DNA of 64,000 bases from Paucibacter sp. PLA-PC-4 (GCF_026241155.1 NZ_JAPFGP010000003.1:371056-435055), one strand, 5' to 3'; positions 30,011-39,821 are shown, counted from the stretch's first letter. Made by a program: numbers and translations. Notes: generated from the sequence alone by a model not told the origin.

Positions 30011-31225
30011 CGCACCACTGGACTGCAGGCGCTGTCGCTCGTCTTCGCTGTAACCAAGCTCAGACAGAAGCTCATCTGCATGCTGGCCACGCAGCGGTGC
30101 AGCGAACGGCTCAGGGCCAGGGGTACGGCCGAACTTGATCGACCGCGTCAACCCGCGATACCGGCCCAACACAGGATGCTCTACGGTGCTGACCATCTGC
30201 TCGGCCAGCACTTGAGGGTGATCAAACATGTCCTCGATGCGCCGCGCCGCCGCACAAGGTACTTCGTCGCCGAACAGCGCCTCCCATTCGAGCGCAGTAC
30301 GCTGGCGTAAGGCCTGGTGCAGCCTCGGCACCAACTCGCCGGCGGTCTGGGCACGTTTGCGCACGCTGTCAAAGCGCGGATCATCAGCCAGTTCAGAAAG
30401 GCCAACCTTCTGGCAAAGCGCCTTCCAAAAGCGCGCAGTGTTGGCGGAGACGTAGAGATGCCCTTCGCGCGTCGGGTGAATGCCCGTGACGCCGCCAGAA
30501 CGCATATCGCGGCCGATGTCTAGCGGCTCGCCCTCGGCCCAGATCAGCCGGGCCGACTGCATCGTCAGGGCACTGCGCAGCAGCGAGATGCCGACATACT
30601 GGCCCAGGCCGCTGCGTTCGCGCTCGAACAGCGCGGCCGCCACGCCCGAGGCGACCAGAGCCGCCGCGTAATAGTCGACCACCGAGCCATAGATGATCTC
30701 CGGCGGCCCGCCCGGCTTACCCTGCAGCGCGCACATGCCGGTCATGGTTTGCAGCACTTGGTCATACCCTGCCTTGTCCTTCATCGGCCCACCTTCGCCG
30801 TAGCCGGTGACGGCACAGTAGACCAGACGCGGATTGATCAAGTTAAGCTGCTCGTGCGCGATACCCAGCCGCTCGGGCACCGAGGGGCGGAAGTTATGGA
30901 CCAGCACATCGGACTCGCGAACCAGGCGCATCAGCACGGCCAGACCCTCGGGCTTCTTTAGGTCTAGTGCCAGGCCGAGCTTGCTGCGGTTGACGCCGAG
31001 AAAGGCGCGGCTCTCGTCCTGCAAGGTCGAAGGATAGCTGCGCAAATTGTCGCCGTCGGGCGGCTCGATCTTGATGACCTCGGCACCCTGGTCAGCCAGG
31101 ATCGAGCAGCCATAGGGCCCGGCGATATAGGCGCTGAGGTCGAGGACCCTCACGCCGCTGAGCGGGCCGCGGGGCCCAGTTCGGTCGGCCCGCGGGTGGT
31201 CTGTCGGTGAAGCTTTGCTTGCCAT
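30002..31225 (-). CDS. Family III (CaiB/BaiF) CoA transferase
   Basis: This 407-residue class III CoA transferase moves CoA between carboxylic acids through an aspartyl intermediate. Visible segments are LSGVRVLDLSAYIAGPYGCS, ADQGAEVIKIEPPDGDNLR, VNRSKLGLALDLKKPEG, VHNFRPSVPERLGI and the catalytic aspartate in GSVVDYYAAALVASG. It is the last gene of a 14-kb minus-strand cluster and lies 9 bp after the GH127-like gene, so it is probably co-transcribed. Together with the CitE-like lyase at the other end of the cluster it could activate and cleave a dicarboxylic or hydroxy acid, but the substrate is not known. Confidence 0.88.
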   Translation of the reverse strand: MASKASPTDHPRADRTGPRGPLSGVRVLDLSAYIAGPYGCSILADQGAEVIKIEPPDGDNLRSYPSTLQDESRAFLGVNRSKLGLALDLKKPEGLAVLMRLVRESDVLVHNFRPSVPERLGIAHEQLNLINPRLVYCAVTGYGEGGPMKDKAGYDQVLQTMTGMCALQGKPGGPPEIIYGSVVDYYAAALVASGVAAALFERERSGLGQYVGISLLRSALTMQSARLIWAEGEPLDIGRDMRSGGVTGIHPTREGHLYVSANTARFWKALCQKVGLSELADDPRFDSVRKRAQTAGELVPRLHQALRQRTALEWEALFGDEVPCAAARRIEDMFDHPQVLAEQMVSTVEHPVLGRYRGLTRSIKFGRTPGPEPFAAPLRGQHADELLSELGYSEDERQRLQSSGALR

Positions 31226-31234
31226 GGATCGGAA

Positions 31235-33130
31235 TCAGGGGGTGTTCGTGCTGACGGTGGCGGTGCGGGCCTGTGGGGGTGCCAGCGACAGCCAGCTCAG
31301 ACGCCAGCTGCCGTCCTCACGGCCTCCGCAGCGGTAATAGGGGCTGAAGGTCAGCGGCGGGCGATAGCCCAGATGCAGAAGGATCTCGGGGCCCTCGTCG
31401 CCGCGCGCGACCGGCAGCACCTCGAGCCATTCTTGCGGCGGCGTATCGGGCAGCCGGATCGTCTCCTCGGTCTTGAAACCGTCGATCAACGTTGTCGCAT
31501 AGACCAGCGGCCCGCGACTCAAGGCGAAGTACTCGAAGCGCAGCACCTGCTGCTCGACCGGCGAACCATCGGGCGCGCGCGACTCCTGCGTGTTCTGCTG
31601 TAGCCGTCTGTGCGTCACCACGGGCATCGGCAGCTCAAGCAGCAACTCGTCTCCGCTACACCAGCGGCGCTCCACCCGCAGAAACTGGCCCGGCTCGAGA
31701 CGCAGTCCTAACGCCTCGCCATTGAGTTTGAGCTGAGCTCCCTCGGCCCAGGCCGGGATGCGCAACTGCAGCGGGAAGGCGACGTTGCGCTCAACCTCGC
31801 TGAGAAGAAGGTGCACGCGGCCGTCAAATGGGTAGCCCGTGCGCTGCTGGATGTGTACCGTGCCGGCGGCAGGCAGTTGCACGGCGGCGCTGCCCGGGCT
31901 GTAGAGATTGACGCTCAGGCCGCCATCGGCGGTGACGCCATAGGCCAACGCCGGCAGCTCCTCGACGGCCAGCGCGCCGCTGGACTTGCAGCAACGCCAG
32001 TAAGTCGTGTGAACGCGCCGGCCGTTCGGGAACGAGTAGTAGCACCAGTCCTCACCGTTGGGTGCCATTGCGCCTAGCAGGTCGTTATAGGCCGTGCGCT
32101 CGATCTCCTCGGCATAGAAGGCCTCGCCGCTGATGCCCAGCAGCTCACGGTTGAGCTGCAACCAAGCCAAGGTCGAGCAAGTCTCGACATAGGCCTGCGG
32201 CTCGAAAGTGCCGCGCGCATTGAAGACCTCGCGCGAACGGTGGGCGACGCCTCCACAAGGCCCCCCGCCAAGGCTCAGATGATGGTCGCGGATACTGCGC
32301 CACAGATTGTCGACGGCTTGCCGGCAATCGTCGCGGCCGGTTGCCTTGTGCAGCTTGGCCAGCCCGACCAGGTTCCAGGCCAACTGGTAGGCCTTGCCGG
32401 TGGCGATCTCGGATGCGTCGACGCCGGCCAGCGCGCGGCGCAGGAGGGCCAGCTGTGGATGCGCATCGGCCTGCTCGAGAATGGTCTCGGCCAGGGCCAG
32501 ATAGCGCGGGTCCTGTGTCGCCAGGTAGAGGTCGACGGCCGGGTCGAGCAGCACGGTGGCCGACATGCCGTGATGGTTGCCTAGCGTCGTGATGTCGATG
32601 CCGCGGTCGACGATGCTGTGCCAGCACAGATCGCCTATGCGCCGTGCGGCGGCGAGATAGCGCGGCTCGCCCAGCACCCGGTGGGCTTCGAGCAGACCCA
32701 GCAGCAGATAGCTGTGTGTCCAGATGTCCCAGGTACGCAGCGCCGGCTCGCCGTTCCAGCTCAGCGGCTTGGGCGGCTGCGGCACCATGAAGCGGCGTTC
32801 GGGCGCATAAGTGCCCATATAGCCGTCGGCCTGCTGGCGCTCGACCAGGTGGTCGGCCACATGGCGCAGTTGCTGGGTCAGCACCGGGTCCTGTGATCGC
32901 GCGCAAGCCTTGGCGGTGGCGGCCAGCCATTTGCCGGCATGTTCGCCGTACCAGTCACCCTCGTGGTTCTGCGCCACGCGCGCCGGGTCGAAGATGGCGA
33001 TCGCCGGGCTGTCCGAGCCGGTGATGAACCGGCTCAGGCGGCCGCGCCGGTTGGCCTCGAGTGCGCGGCCCAGCAAGCCGCCGATCTGGTTGGCCGAAGT
33101 GAACTGCTGGGCGGGCAGCGGGCGGTTCAT
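31235..33130 (-). CDS. GH127-like (DUF1680) glycoside hydrolase
   Basis: This 631-residue protein has the (alpha/alpha)6 fold and the motif set of the beta-L-arabinofuranosidase family GH127. The tandem cysteines in YWRCCKSSGALAVEELP and a third cysteine in YVETCSTLAWLQLN match the zinc-binding/nucleophile cysteines of that family. GNHHGMSATVLLDPAVDLY and RTAYNDLLGAMAPNG are also typical. There is no signal peptide, so it is probably cytoplasmic and acts on imported sugar fragments. The ATG at 33130 overlaps the preceding gene stop (33127) as ATGA. A longer frame to 33328 only covers that overlap. Specificity for L-arabinofuranose is inferred from family membership. Confidence 0.82.
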   Translation of the reverse strand: MNRPLPAQQFTSANQIGGLLGRALEANRRGRLSRFITGSDSPAIAIFDPARVAQNHEGDWYGEHAGKWLAATAKACARSQDPVLTQQLRHVADHLVERQQADGYMGTYAPERRFMVPQPPKPLSWNGEPALRTWDIWTHSYLLLGLLEAHRVLGEPRYLAAARRIGDLCWHSIVDRGIDITTLGNHHGMSATVLLDPAVDLYLATQDPRYLALAETILEQADAHPQLALLRRALAGVDASEIATGKAYQLAWNLVGLAKLHKATGRDDCRQAVDNLWRSIRDHHLSLGGGPCGGVAHRSREVFNARGTFEPQAYVETCSTLAWLQLNRELLGISGEAFYAEEIERTAYNDLLGAMAPNGEDWCYYSFPNGRRVHTTYWRCCKSSGALAVEELPALAYGVTADGGLSVNLYSPGSAAVQLPAAGTVHIQQRTGYPFDGRVHLLLSEVERNVAFPLQLRIPAWAEGAQLKLNGEALGLRLEPGQFLRVERRWCSGDELLLELPMPVVTHRRLQQNTQESRAPDGSPVEQQVLRFEYFALSRGPLVYATTLIDGFKTEETIRLPDTPPQEWLEVLPVARGDEGPEILLHLGYRPPLTFSPYYRCGGREDGSWRLSWLSLAPPQARTATVSTNTP

Positions 33131-35307
33131 CGGGCGTCCACCACGCAGCGGAACCCGATGCCGGCCGAGCGGTCCTTGCAGGGCGCCATCAACAAGTACT
33201 TGCCATGCTGGTCGAGCCGGTACGCTTGCGGAAAATACCAGTGCGAGGTCTGCGGCAGATAGCTGCTGCCGCCGCGCAGGATGGCCGCGCGCGTGTGCTC
33301 GTCCCGGTACTCGTCGGTCCATTGCCACACATGACCGACCATGTCCTCGACGCCGAAAGGGCTGGCGCCGCGCGGATGTGTGCCGACATCAGCCGGCGCA
33401 CGCATCGTACGGCCTAGATCGGGCGCCGGGACAGCGGTGGCATCCCAGGCATTGCCCCAGGGATAGAGCCGGCCATCCTGGCCCTGAGCGGCATACTGCC
33501 ATTCCCATTCGCGCGGCAGTCGCTTGCCGGCCCAGGCCGCATAGGCCCGCGCGTCCTCCAAACCGACCCAGGTGACGGGCTTGTGCTCCCAGCCCGGGCG
33601 CGGCGCGCCGTCTACCCAGTCGCGCAAGAAATTGTGGGCGTCGCGTGGCGCATAGCCGCTGGCATCGACGAAGCGCTTGAACTCGGCATGGGTCACCGGA
33701 TGGCGATCGATATGGAAGCCCTGCAGCACCAAGCGGCGGCGGTGACCACGGCGGGCGCTGTCTTCCCAAGGGTACTGCACATCGACGCCGGCCCAGGTCT
33801 GGCCTTCGATCTCGATGCCGCCGACCACGAAGTCGAACTCGGCGGCGGGGACAGTGACCATGCCTGCGGGCGCGACGGCCTGCGGGGCCGTCGCTGCGAT
33901 CTCGACCAGGGCCTGCGGGATCGCACGCCATTGCGCCGACAGGCTTTGCAGCGGCGTCTTCGCGAAGCTGGCGGCCCGCTCGAGATGGGCGGCCAGCCCA
34001 TCGCTCGACTGCCCGGCATCAAGCGCCAGCACCGCGCCGTACCCACGCGACTCCAAGCCAAGCTCGATCAGAGCCTGGCCGGCGATGATTCGCGGCCGCA
34101 GCTCGGTGCCGTTCCAGAGGTCGTAGTAGCGTCGCCCCTCGACATGCGGCAGGGCCATCTGCTCGCCGTCAATCGCGTACTCGTGGCGATTGACCAGGGT
34201 CCACAAAACCCTCCCCTCTAACGGAAACCGGCTGGCGAAAACGCCGGCCTGCAGTGTTGGCGCATAGGGCCGCCAGTCCATACTGACCATGAAGGGAGCG
34301 AAGGCGCGCTGCAGGGTCGCGATGCGGCGCAGGGTTTCTGCGTCGCGCGGCGTCAGCTGGTTCCAGATGCCCCAGATGTTTTCCCAGGCGTTGTAGCCGA
34401 TGCCGTTGAAATGGATGTACTGCAGGTCGTTGCTGCGATCACGGCCCCAGCGGTTTTCCACATTGATCATGTGGCGAGGCTCCAGCCACTTCCACTTGGC
34501 CACCGAGGGGATCACTGCGTCCGGCACCTTCTTGCCCCAGCTCTGGACATTCCAGATCAGCTGTTCCTCCGACGAGATGGTCGACTCGGGCTGCAGCACG
34601 ATCGGGCAGCCGACCGCCTCGCAGGCATCGAAGAACGCGCGTGGCACGCCGTTATAGGTATCGCCGTTGATGCCGTCCGCACCGACCTGGCGGATGACAT
34701 CGGCGATCGCATGCCAGTCGCGCTGAGCCTGCGAGCGCGTGCCGTTGTCCCATGGCTTGGTCGGCAGGAAGACACGCACACCGCGGCGATGGAAGGCGTC
34801 GATCGCGCCCTTCAAGCCCGCCAGCCCTCCGGGCAGGTCGTGCGCCAGATCGGTCTGGTTGCGGTCGTCGACGCCGATATTTGGGTAGATGTACCAGATC
34901 AGTACGCTGTCGATGCCGCCAAAGCGGGCCTCGAGATCGTCCAGATAGCGGTCGACCGTGTACTCGCCCTTCAAAGGGTCGTAGAAGTAGCGATCCTCGA
35001 CCATCATTTGGGCGTGGACGAAGTTGCGTTGCGCCCATTGAAGCTCAGACCGGCGGTAGTTCGCGTCGTCGTAGCCGATCCGGATCAGGTGCTCACGACG
35101 CCAGTCGATCAGCTCGCGGATCCAGTCCTCGGCCGTGCCCTTGGCATCCATTTTCCAGTGGCCAATCTCGGCAAAAGGCCAGCCGGGCGCCTTGCCCGGT
35201 GTAGGCAGGTAGCGACCGGTGGTCACATGGGAGAAGCGGAACTCGGTCGCGATTGGGCGTCGGTCGTCGTCGCCTGGCGGCGACAGATGGTCGGTATCGG
35301 AAGTCAT
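33127..35307 (-). CDS. TIM-barrel hydrolase-like / FGE-sulfatase-domain fusion protein
   Basis: This 726-residue cytoplasmic protein has two parts. Residues ~60-470 look like a glycosidase-type TIM barrel: IDSVLIWYIYPNIGVDD, GVRVFLPTKPWDNGTR, GADGINGDTYNG, LQPESTISSEEQ. Residues ~510-726 are a formylglycine-generating-enzyme-like (SUMF) domain: MVTVPAAEFDFVVGG, DRHPVTHAEFKRFVDAS, KPVTWVGLEDARAYAAWAGK, LPREWEWQYAAQG, YPWGNAW, HVWQWTDEYRD, and SAGIGFRCVV. The two active-site cysteines of true FGE are absent: SSYLPQTSHWYFP stands where SYLCxxSYC is expected. It should not mature sulfatases, and none is encoded nearby. Coupling to the GH127-like gene suggests a joint role in sugar catabolism. The barrel family is not recognised. 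Confidence 0.7.
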   Translation of the reverse strand: MTSDTDHLSPPGDDDRRPIATEFRFSHVTTGRYLPTPGKAPGWPFAEIGHWKMDAKGTAEDWIRELIDWRREHLIRIGYDDANYRRSELQWAQRNFVHAQMMVEDRYFYDPLKGEYTVDRYLDDLEARFGGIDSVLIWYIYPNIGVDDRNQTDLAHDLPGGLAGLKGAIDAFHRRGVRVFLPTKPWDNGTRSQAQRDWHAIADVIRQVGADGINGDTYNGVPRAFFDACEAVGCPIVLQPESTISSEEQLIWNVQSWGKKVPDAVIPSVAKWKWLEPRHMINVENRWGRDRSNDLQYIHFNGIGYNAWENIWGIWNQLTPRDAETLRRIATLQRAFAPFMVSMDWRPYAPTLQAGVFASRFPLEGRVLWTLVNRHEYAIDGEQMALPHVEGRRYYDLWNGTELRPRIIAGQALIELGLESRGYGAVLALDAGQSSDGLAAHLERAASFAKTPLQSLSAQWRAIPQALVEIAATAPQAVAPAGMVTVPAAEFDFVVGGIEIEGQTWAGVDVQYPWEDSARRGHRRRLVLQGFHIDRHPVTHAEFKRFVDASGYAPRDAHNFLRDWVDGAPRPGWEHKPVTWVGLEDARAYAAWAGKRLPREWEWQYAAQGQDGRLYPWGNAWDATAVPAPDLGRTMRAPADVGTHPRGASPFGVEDMVGHVWQWTDEYRDEHTRAAILRGGSSYLPQTSHWYFPQAYRLDQHGKYLLMAPCKDRSAGIGFRCVVDAR

Positions 35308-35346
35308 GCGGCTATCGTAGAGAGCAAAGCGGGAAGTGGGTATCGA

Positions 35347-36306
35347 TCAGGCAAGTGCGCCAGACAGGCCGCAGTACTCGGCCAGGGATTCGTCCCACAC
35401 CTCGGTATCCGCGCGGGCCCGCAGGAAGGAGTCGACTTCCTGCTGTGTCGGCACGCTGGCCTGGGCACCGAGCCTGGTGCAGGCCAGCGCCGCGGCCGCG
35501 CTGGCGCGCCGTAGCGCCTGAGGCAGTGGCAGCCGCTGGTGCAGCGCGGCCACCAGCACACCGCAGAAAGTGTCGCCGGCGGCCGTGCTGTCGAGCGCAT
35601 CGACCGCGAAGCCGGCTTGTAGATGGAAGTTGTCGCCCAGCTTCGCGCAGCAACCGCGGGCCCCTAAAGTCACGACGACGCAGGGCACGTCCAGACGGCC
35701 CAGTGCCTCGGCCAGATGAGCTGTGGGACCGGCGATCGCCGCCAGCTCGCCCTCGTTAACAACCAGTACGTCGATCGCTCCGAGCAGCGCAGCAGGGATC
35801 GCGCGGGCCGGCGCGGCGTTCAGCACCACCCGAACGCCGGCCGCGCGAGCGCGGCAGGCATAGTCGGTCACGGTCTCGATCGGCGTCTCCAGCTGCAAAA
35901 GCAGATGGCTGACGCCAGCCAGCGAGGGCAGATGCTCTTCGCCGAGACATTGGTTGGCGCCGGGCGCAACCGTGATCGCGTTCTCCGCCAGGTCGGACAG
36001 GCAGATGAAGGCGCTGCCGGTAGCCTGGGTCGCAACCCGCAGCACATGCAAATGCACGCCGGCGTCGCGCAACGAGTGCTCGATGGGCGCGGCGGCGGCA
36101 TCGTCTCCCAGCGCCAGCAACATCTGTGTGGCCACGCCGCCTGCTCGCGCGCAGGCCACCGCCTGGTTGGCACCCTTGCCGCCGGGGAAGGTGGCCAGGT
36201 CCCGGCCCAGCACCGTTTCGCCGGGCGCCGGCACATGGGCGGCGCGGACCACGAAGTCGAGATTGGCAGAGCCTGCCACGAGGATGGTGCTGCTTGGCGT
36301 GTTCAT
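35347..36306 (-). CDS. rbsK: Ribokinase (PfkB family)
   Basis: This 319-residue PfkB-family sugar kinase is close to ribokinase. The N-terminal sugar site is GSANLDFVVRAAHVPAPGET with ATFPGGKGANQAVACARAG. The C-terminal signature is STAAGDTFCGVLVAAL, with the catalytic aspartate. It should phosphorylate ribose or a related pentose at O-5. In this cluster the likely substrate is the sugar released by the adjacent hydrolases. It lies 39 bp upstream of the TIM-barrel/FGE-like gene on the same strand. Confidence 0.87.
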   Translation of the reverse strand: MNTPSSTILVAGSANLDFVVRAAHVPAPGETVLGRDLATFPGGKGANQAVACARAGGVATQMLLALGDDAAAAPIEHSLRDAGVHLHVLRVATQATGSAFICLSDLAENAITVAPGANQCLGEEHLPSLAGVSHLLLQLETPIETVTDYACRARAAGVRVVLNAAPARAIPAALLGAIDVLVVNEGELAAIAGPTAHLAEALGRLDVPCVVVTLGARGCCAKLGDNFHLQAGFAVDALDSTAAGDTFCGVLVAALHQRLPLPQALRRASAAAALACTRLGAQASVPTQQEVDSFLRARADTEVWDESLAEYCGLSGALA

Positions 36307-36382
36307 GGAGGCAGGGTCGAAGTCGAGTTATCGGTGCAAGAGCGGGACAGGAAACCGGACTTCGGCCCCGCCCCGATGAAGC

Positions 36383-38539
36383 TCAGAACTTGAACGTGTG
36401 GGTAATCGAGTACACGCGGCCGCGCCCGGACCAGAAGTTCTTGTAGCCCGCCAGTTGCGACCAGCTGAGGATGTAGAACTTGTTGGTCAGATTCTCGACA
36501 CCGGCGGTCAGCTTGCCGTAGCGACCGAAGTCGTAGTTGGCGCCGAGGTCGAACAAGGTGTAGCCGCGCGTGCGCTCCTCGCCGCTCTTGCCGATGTTGA
36601 GGTCGCGAGACATCAAGCGCGTCGCACCCAGGGTCACATCGCCCTGCGGCGCATACTTCCAGGTCACGGAAGTCGCGAACTTGTCGGGATTGACGTCATT
36701 GACGCCCATGCGCTTGTCAAGCGGACCGTCCTTGACGAAGGTTGTCTTGCCGAGAATGCGCGAGAAAAGGCCGGTGAGCTTCCATTGCCTGTTCAGGTCG
36801 ATGTCGCCCGCAAACTCTAGGCCCTTGATGTCCACCGGTGCCCGATTCATCACGAAATCATTCGTGACCGGGTCGATGGAAAGCGACACGCCGAGGTCTG
36901 AGCTCGAGTCATAAATGGATGCGCTGAAGCTGGCGCTCTGGCCGCGCCAGTTGACGCCGATCTCCTTGTTTTTGACCAGGATGGCCTGCAAGTCGAGGAT
37001 GCCATCGACCGACTGCCCGGGCTTGTTGATATTGCGCAGTGGGATTCCGACGTTGGGCAGGCTGAAGCCCTTGCCGGTCGACACGAACATCGACCAGCTC
37101 TCGGGCAGGCGCAACACGGCGCCGATGTTGGGCAGATTGGCCGTGTAACCCAGCTTGCCGCCCTGCACATTGACCCGGTTGCGATAAAAGGTCGTTGTGT
37201 AGCTGTCGACGCTGAGTGTGCCGTCTTCGCGACGCAAGCCGCCGCTGAGTGTCAATGGACCCAGGTCATAGGAGAGCTGAGCATAGGGCGCTGTGCTCTT
37301 GTAGAGCATCGGCGGCACCCACAAGCGATTGGTCAGCGCCAGGCGTTGCTGGGCCTCGTCCTCAACGAGGTCGACACCGGCACGCAGCTCCAGGCCCTGC
37401 ACCGCGAAGATGTCGGCGCGCGTCCACGAGGTACGCAGCCCCCTCTTCTCCGTATATATCTCCGACTGGTCCCACAGCTGGCCGAGCGGCGCGATCAGTG
37501 GGTCCTGTCGATCCTCACCGTTCTCAGCCGGATAGCGCATCGCCTGCTCGGCAATGTAGGCGTCGGCGCTGAAGACGCCGCCAAACAGCTCGTTATGGCG
37601 GTAGGAGATCGTGTATTGCTTGAAGTCGTTGAACTCGGGCCGCGAACCGGGAATTTGGCCGCGCTCCGAGGTATTGGTCGAACCGGTCTCCCGGTCACCC
37701 TCGACCAGGTAGTAGTTGCCCTTGCCTTCGATCTTGAAGTTGCTGGCTGAGACCTGCACGCGCTGGTTCTTGTCAGTGCCGAAATCGAAGCCGGCCTTGA
37801 CGAACAGGTTGTTTGCCTTGGAATCGGCCACCGAACCGCTGGTATTGAGGCCGACTCGGCGTGGCTGCGCGTCATAGGAAATGCCGCGGTCAATGCGAGA
37901 GGCCGACACAAGCAGGTCGTAGTTCTCATCCTTGCGCATGAAGTTCAGCCCGACCTTGAAGCCGCCGCTGTCGTCATGCCCCTGGGTCGTATAGCGTGTG
38001 ATCAGCTCGAATTCGTTGCCTTGCTTGGTCGGCGTTTTCGAGATGTAGTTGATGATGCCGCCTGCGGCGCCGACGCCCTCCGAGGCCGACGGGCCGTTGA
38101 TCACCTCGATGCGACCAACCACGCCCATGTCGGTGAAGGTGGCACTGCGGCCACCCTCGCGCAAGGGCGAGCCTTGCGGCACGCCATCGAACAGGCGCAG
38201 CGCGATCCGGCCGCGCAGGGTCTCGCCGGTGTTGCTCATCGCCTGCGACGATTCCGAGTAGCCGGGCACGCTGCGCGCCAGCACCGCGCTGGCATCTTCG
38301 GTCAGCGCCAGCGTGTGGGCCACCTCCGCCTTGCCGACTACGGTAATGGCGCCAGGAATCTTGTCGATCGCCTTGGCCGTGCGCGAGCCGGTGATGATGG
38401 TGGTGCCAAGGCGCTGCGGTTGCGCGTCCGGCGCGCTCGCGGCGCTGGCGGGCATAGGCGCCGCTGCTGGCTGGGCATAGGCCGACGAAACGGCCGAGGC
38501 GAGCATCAAAAGGGTCAGGGAGGAAGGGACTTGTCTCAT
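36383..38539 (-). CDS. TonB-dependent outer-membrane receptor
   Basis: This 718-residue receptor has a signal peptide cleaved near SSAYAQ. A plug domain follows (about residues 45-165; ITGSRTAKAIDKIPGAITVVG, IEVINGPSASEGVGAAGGIINYIS). A 22-strand barrel ends in the aromatic C-terminus YSITHTFKF expected for outer-membrane insertion. The plug resembles siderophore receptors, but the cluster has only sugar- and acid-processing genes. It probably imports a glycoside or ester, although siderophore uptake remains possible. It is preceded by 205 bp holding a motif shared with two other promoters of the cluster. Confidence 0.88.
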   Translation of the reverse strand: MRQVPSSLTLLMLASAVSSAYAQPAAAPMPASAASAPDAQPQRLGTTIITGSRTAKAIDKIPGAITVVGKAEVAHTLALTEDASAVLARSVPGYSESSQAMSNTGETLRGRIALRLFDGVPQGSPLREGGRSATFTDMGVVGRIEVINGPSASEGVGAAGGIINYISKTPTKQGNEFELITRYTTQGHDDSGGFKVGLNFMRKDENYDLLVSASRIDRGISYDAQPRRVGLNTSGSVADSKANNLFVKAGFDFGTDKNQRVQVSASNFKIEGKGNYYLVEGDRETGSTNTSERGQIPGSRPEFNDFKQYTISYRHNELFGGVFSADAYIAEQAMRYPAENGEDRQDPLIAPLGQLWDQSEIYTEKRGLRTSWTRADIFAVQGLELRAGVDLVEDEAQQRLALTNRLWVPPMLYKSTAPYAQLSYDLGPLTLSGGLRREDGTLSVDSYTTTFYRNRVNVQGGKLGYTANLPNIGAVLRLPESWSMFVSTGKGFSLPNVGIPLRNINKPGQSVDGILDLQAILVKNKEIGVNWRGQSASFSASIYDSSSDLGVSLSIDPVTNDFVMNRAPVDIKGLEFAGDIDLNRQWKLTGLFSRILGKTTFVKDGPLDKRMGVNDVNPDKFATSVTWKYAPQGDVTLGATRLMSRDLNIGKSGEERTRGYTLFDLGANYDFGRYGKLTAGVENLTNKFYILSWSQLAGYKNFWSGRGRVYSITHTFKF

Positions 38540-38675
38540 ATTGTTTTGTCTCTGTTTGGGGAAGGACGGGGAATCGCCGCGGCCTTGCGGCCCGGGGCTC
38601 CGGCCCGTCGCGGTCGATGCGGCGCCGACCGTCCCGAGCTGGGGACGCCCGCAGTCTCAGTGATGCGGAAGCAAA

Positions 38676-38717
38676 GAAAAACTACGCTGCGCTATGTTCA
38701 GCCAGTAGTGTTTATTG
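38676..38717 (-). promoter_or_regulatory. Shared cluster motif, copy upstream of the TonB receptor
   Basis: The plus-strand text has GAAAAACTACGCTGCG, then TTCAG, then TTTATTG. The same order and spacing recur at 44270-44308 before the CitE-like gene and, more weakly, at 39872-39912 before the esterase. It lies about 137 bp upstream of the receptor start. It may be a common operator or promoter. Confidence 0.45.
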
Positions 38718-38744
38718 CTTGCCGCGCCCCGAGCGGGCGCGCGC

Positions 38745-39821
38745 TCACTCGGGCTTACGCATGGTCTTGAATATGTAGGGCAGGCCTTCGCGCAGCGCCG
38801 GTTGCCAGATCGGCCAGTCGTGCTCGCCATCAACAATGCGCAGCTGGGCCTTGATGCTGCCGATGCGTGAAACCCGGTTGAACAGCAGATGCGCCTCCAT
38901 GTCGATGTCATTGAGCGCCTCGGCCGGATTTGGCTCCTTGTACTCGTCGTCGCCGGCAGCGATGAACATCTGCAGCGCCATGTTCTTCGCGGCAAAGCCC
39001 GGCAGTAAGGCCGGGTAGGTCTTGGACCGATAGATCTCATCGACAAACAGGGTGTCGCCGCTGCCGAAAGCCCCGAACTCGCGCGTGCTCGATCCTGCCG
39101 GCGGCAGCGGCGTGTAGACGGCAGGGCTCATCACAATGCTGCCGCTGAACAGCTCGGGGTAGACCAGCGCATAGCGCAGTGCACCGTAAGCCCCCATCGA
39201 ATAGCCCGCCAGAGCTCGCGCTTCGCGGTGCTGGATGGTGCGATAGTTCGCATCGATATAGGGCAGGAGCTCGTTGATAATGCCGGTCTCGACCTTGGCG
39301 CCGGGCAGCTTTGCATTGCTGTAGGCAGAGTCGACGTAGTAGCCGCCGCGGTCGCTGGACGGGGCGTCCGGCATGATCCCGATGAAGGCCGGAATGGTAC
39401 CGGCGGCGATCAACTCGTCGAACATGGCCTGGTTGCGGCCCCAGGCTGACAGGCTGTCGCCGCGGCCGTGCAGCATGTAGACGACCGGGTAGCGAAGCCC
39501 CGAACCGGCATAGCCAGCAGGCAGATAGACCTTGACGTAGCGCGTGCCGCCGAGCACCGCGGAGGCGAAGCTGATCTCGGTGATCGAACTGGCTGAGGGG
39601 CCGGGCGGCGGCGGGGCTGGTGGAGGTGTCGCGGCCTGTGCGTCTCCTCCGCCGCAGGCCGATAGACTCAAGCCACTGAGCACGACCGCGCCGATACCTC
39701 CGGCGCCGCGCAACAAGCCACGCCGGCTCATTGCGGCAGGCTCGCCGGGCCACGGCCCGGGGCAATCGAGCGAGGACATCGCAGGGGCTTCGACCTTCGG
39801 GTCGGTAGACGTGTTCTTCAT
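38745..39821 (-). CDS. Exported alpha/beta-hydrolase esterase (putative esterase family)
   Basis: This 358-residue protein resembles esterase D/feruloyl-esterase-type hydrolases. A 30-residue N-region precedes SRRGLLRGAGGIGAVVLSGLSLSAC, which is both a twin-arginine-like signal and a lipobox ending at the cysteine. It is therefore probably an exported lipoprotein. The nucleophile serine is in ALAGYSMGAYGALR, with a later acid in AAGDDEYKEP and the histidine in DGEHDWPIWQ. The ATG at 39821 has AGGAG five bases upstream; an internal ATG at 39731 would begin at the signal itself. It probably removes ester groups outside the cytoplasm before uptake. Confidence 0.83.
   Translation of the reverse strand: MKNTSTDPKVEAPAMSSLDCPGPWPGEPAAMSRRGLLRGAGGIGAVVLSGLSLSACGGGDAQAATPPPAPPPPGPSASSITEISFASAVLGGTRYVKVYLPAGYAGSGLRYPVVYMLHGRGDSLSAWGRNQAMFDELIAAGTIPAFIGIMPDAPSSDRGGYYVDSAYSNAKLPGAKVETGIINELLPYIDANYRTIQHREARALAGYSMGAYGALRYALVYPELFSGSIVMSPAVYTPLPPAGSSTREFGAFGSGDTLFVDEIYRSKTYPALLPGFAAKNMALQMFIAAGDDEYKEPNPAEALNDIDMEAHLLFNRVSRIGSIKAQLRIVDGEHDWPIWQPALREGLPYIFKTMRKPE

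Noticed and set aside
33127..35307. Sulfatase-maturation system (formylglycine-generating enzyme)
   Set aside because: The two FGE active-site cysteines are missing and no sulfatase gene is present in the window.
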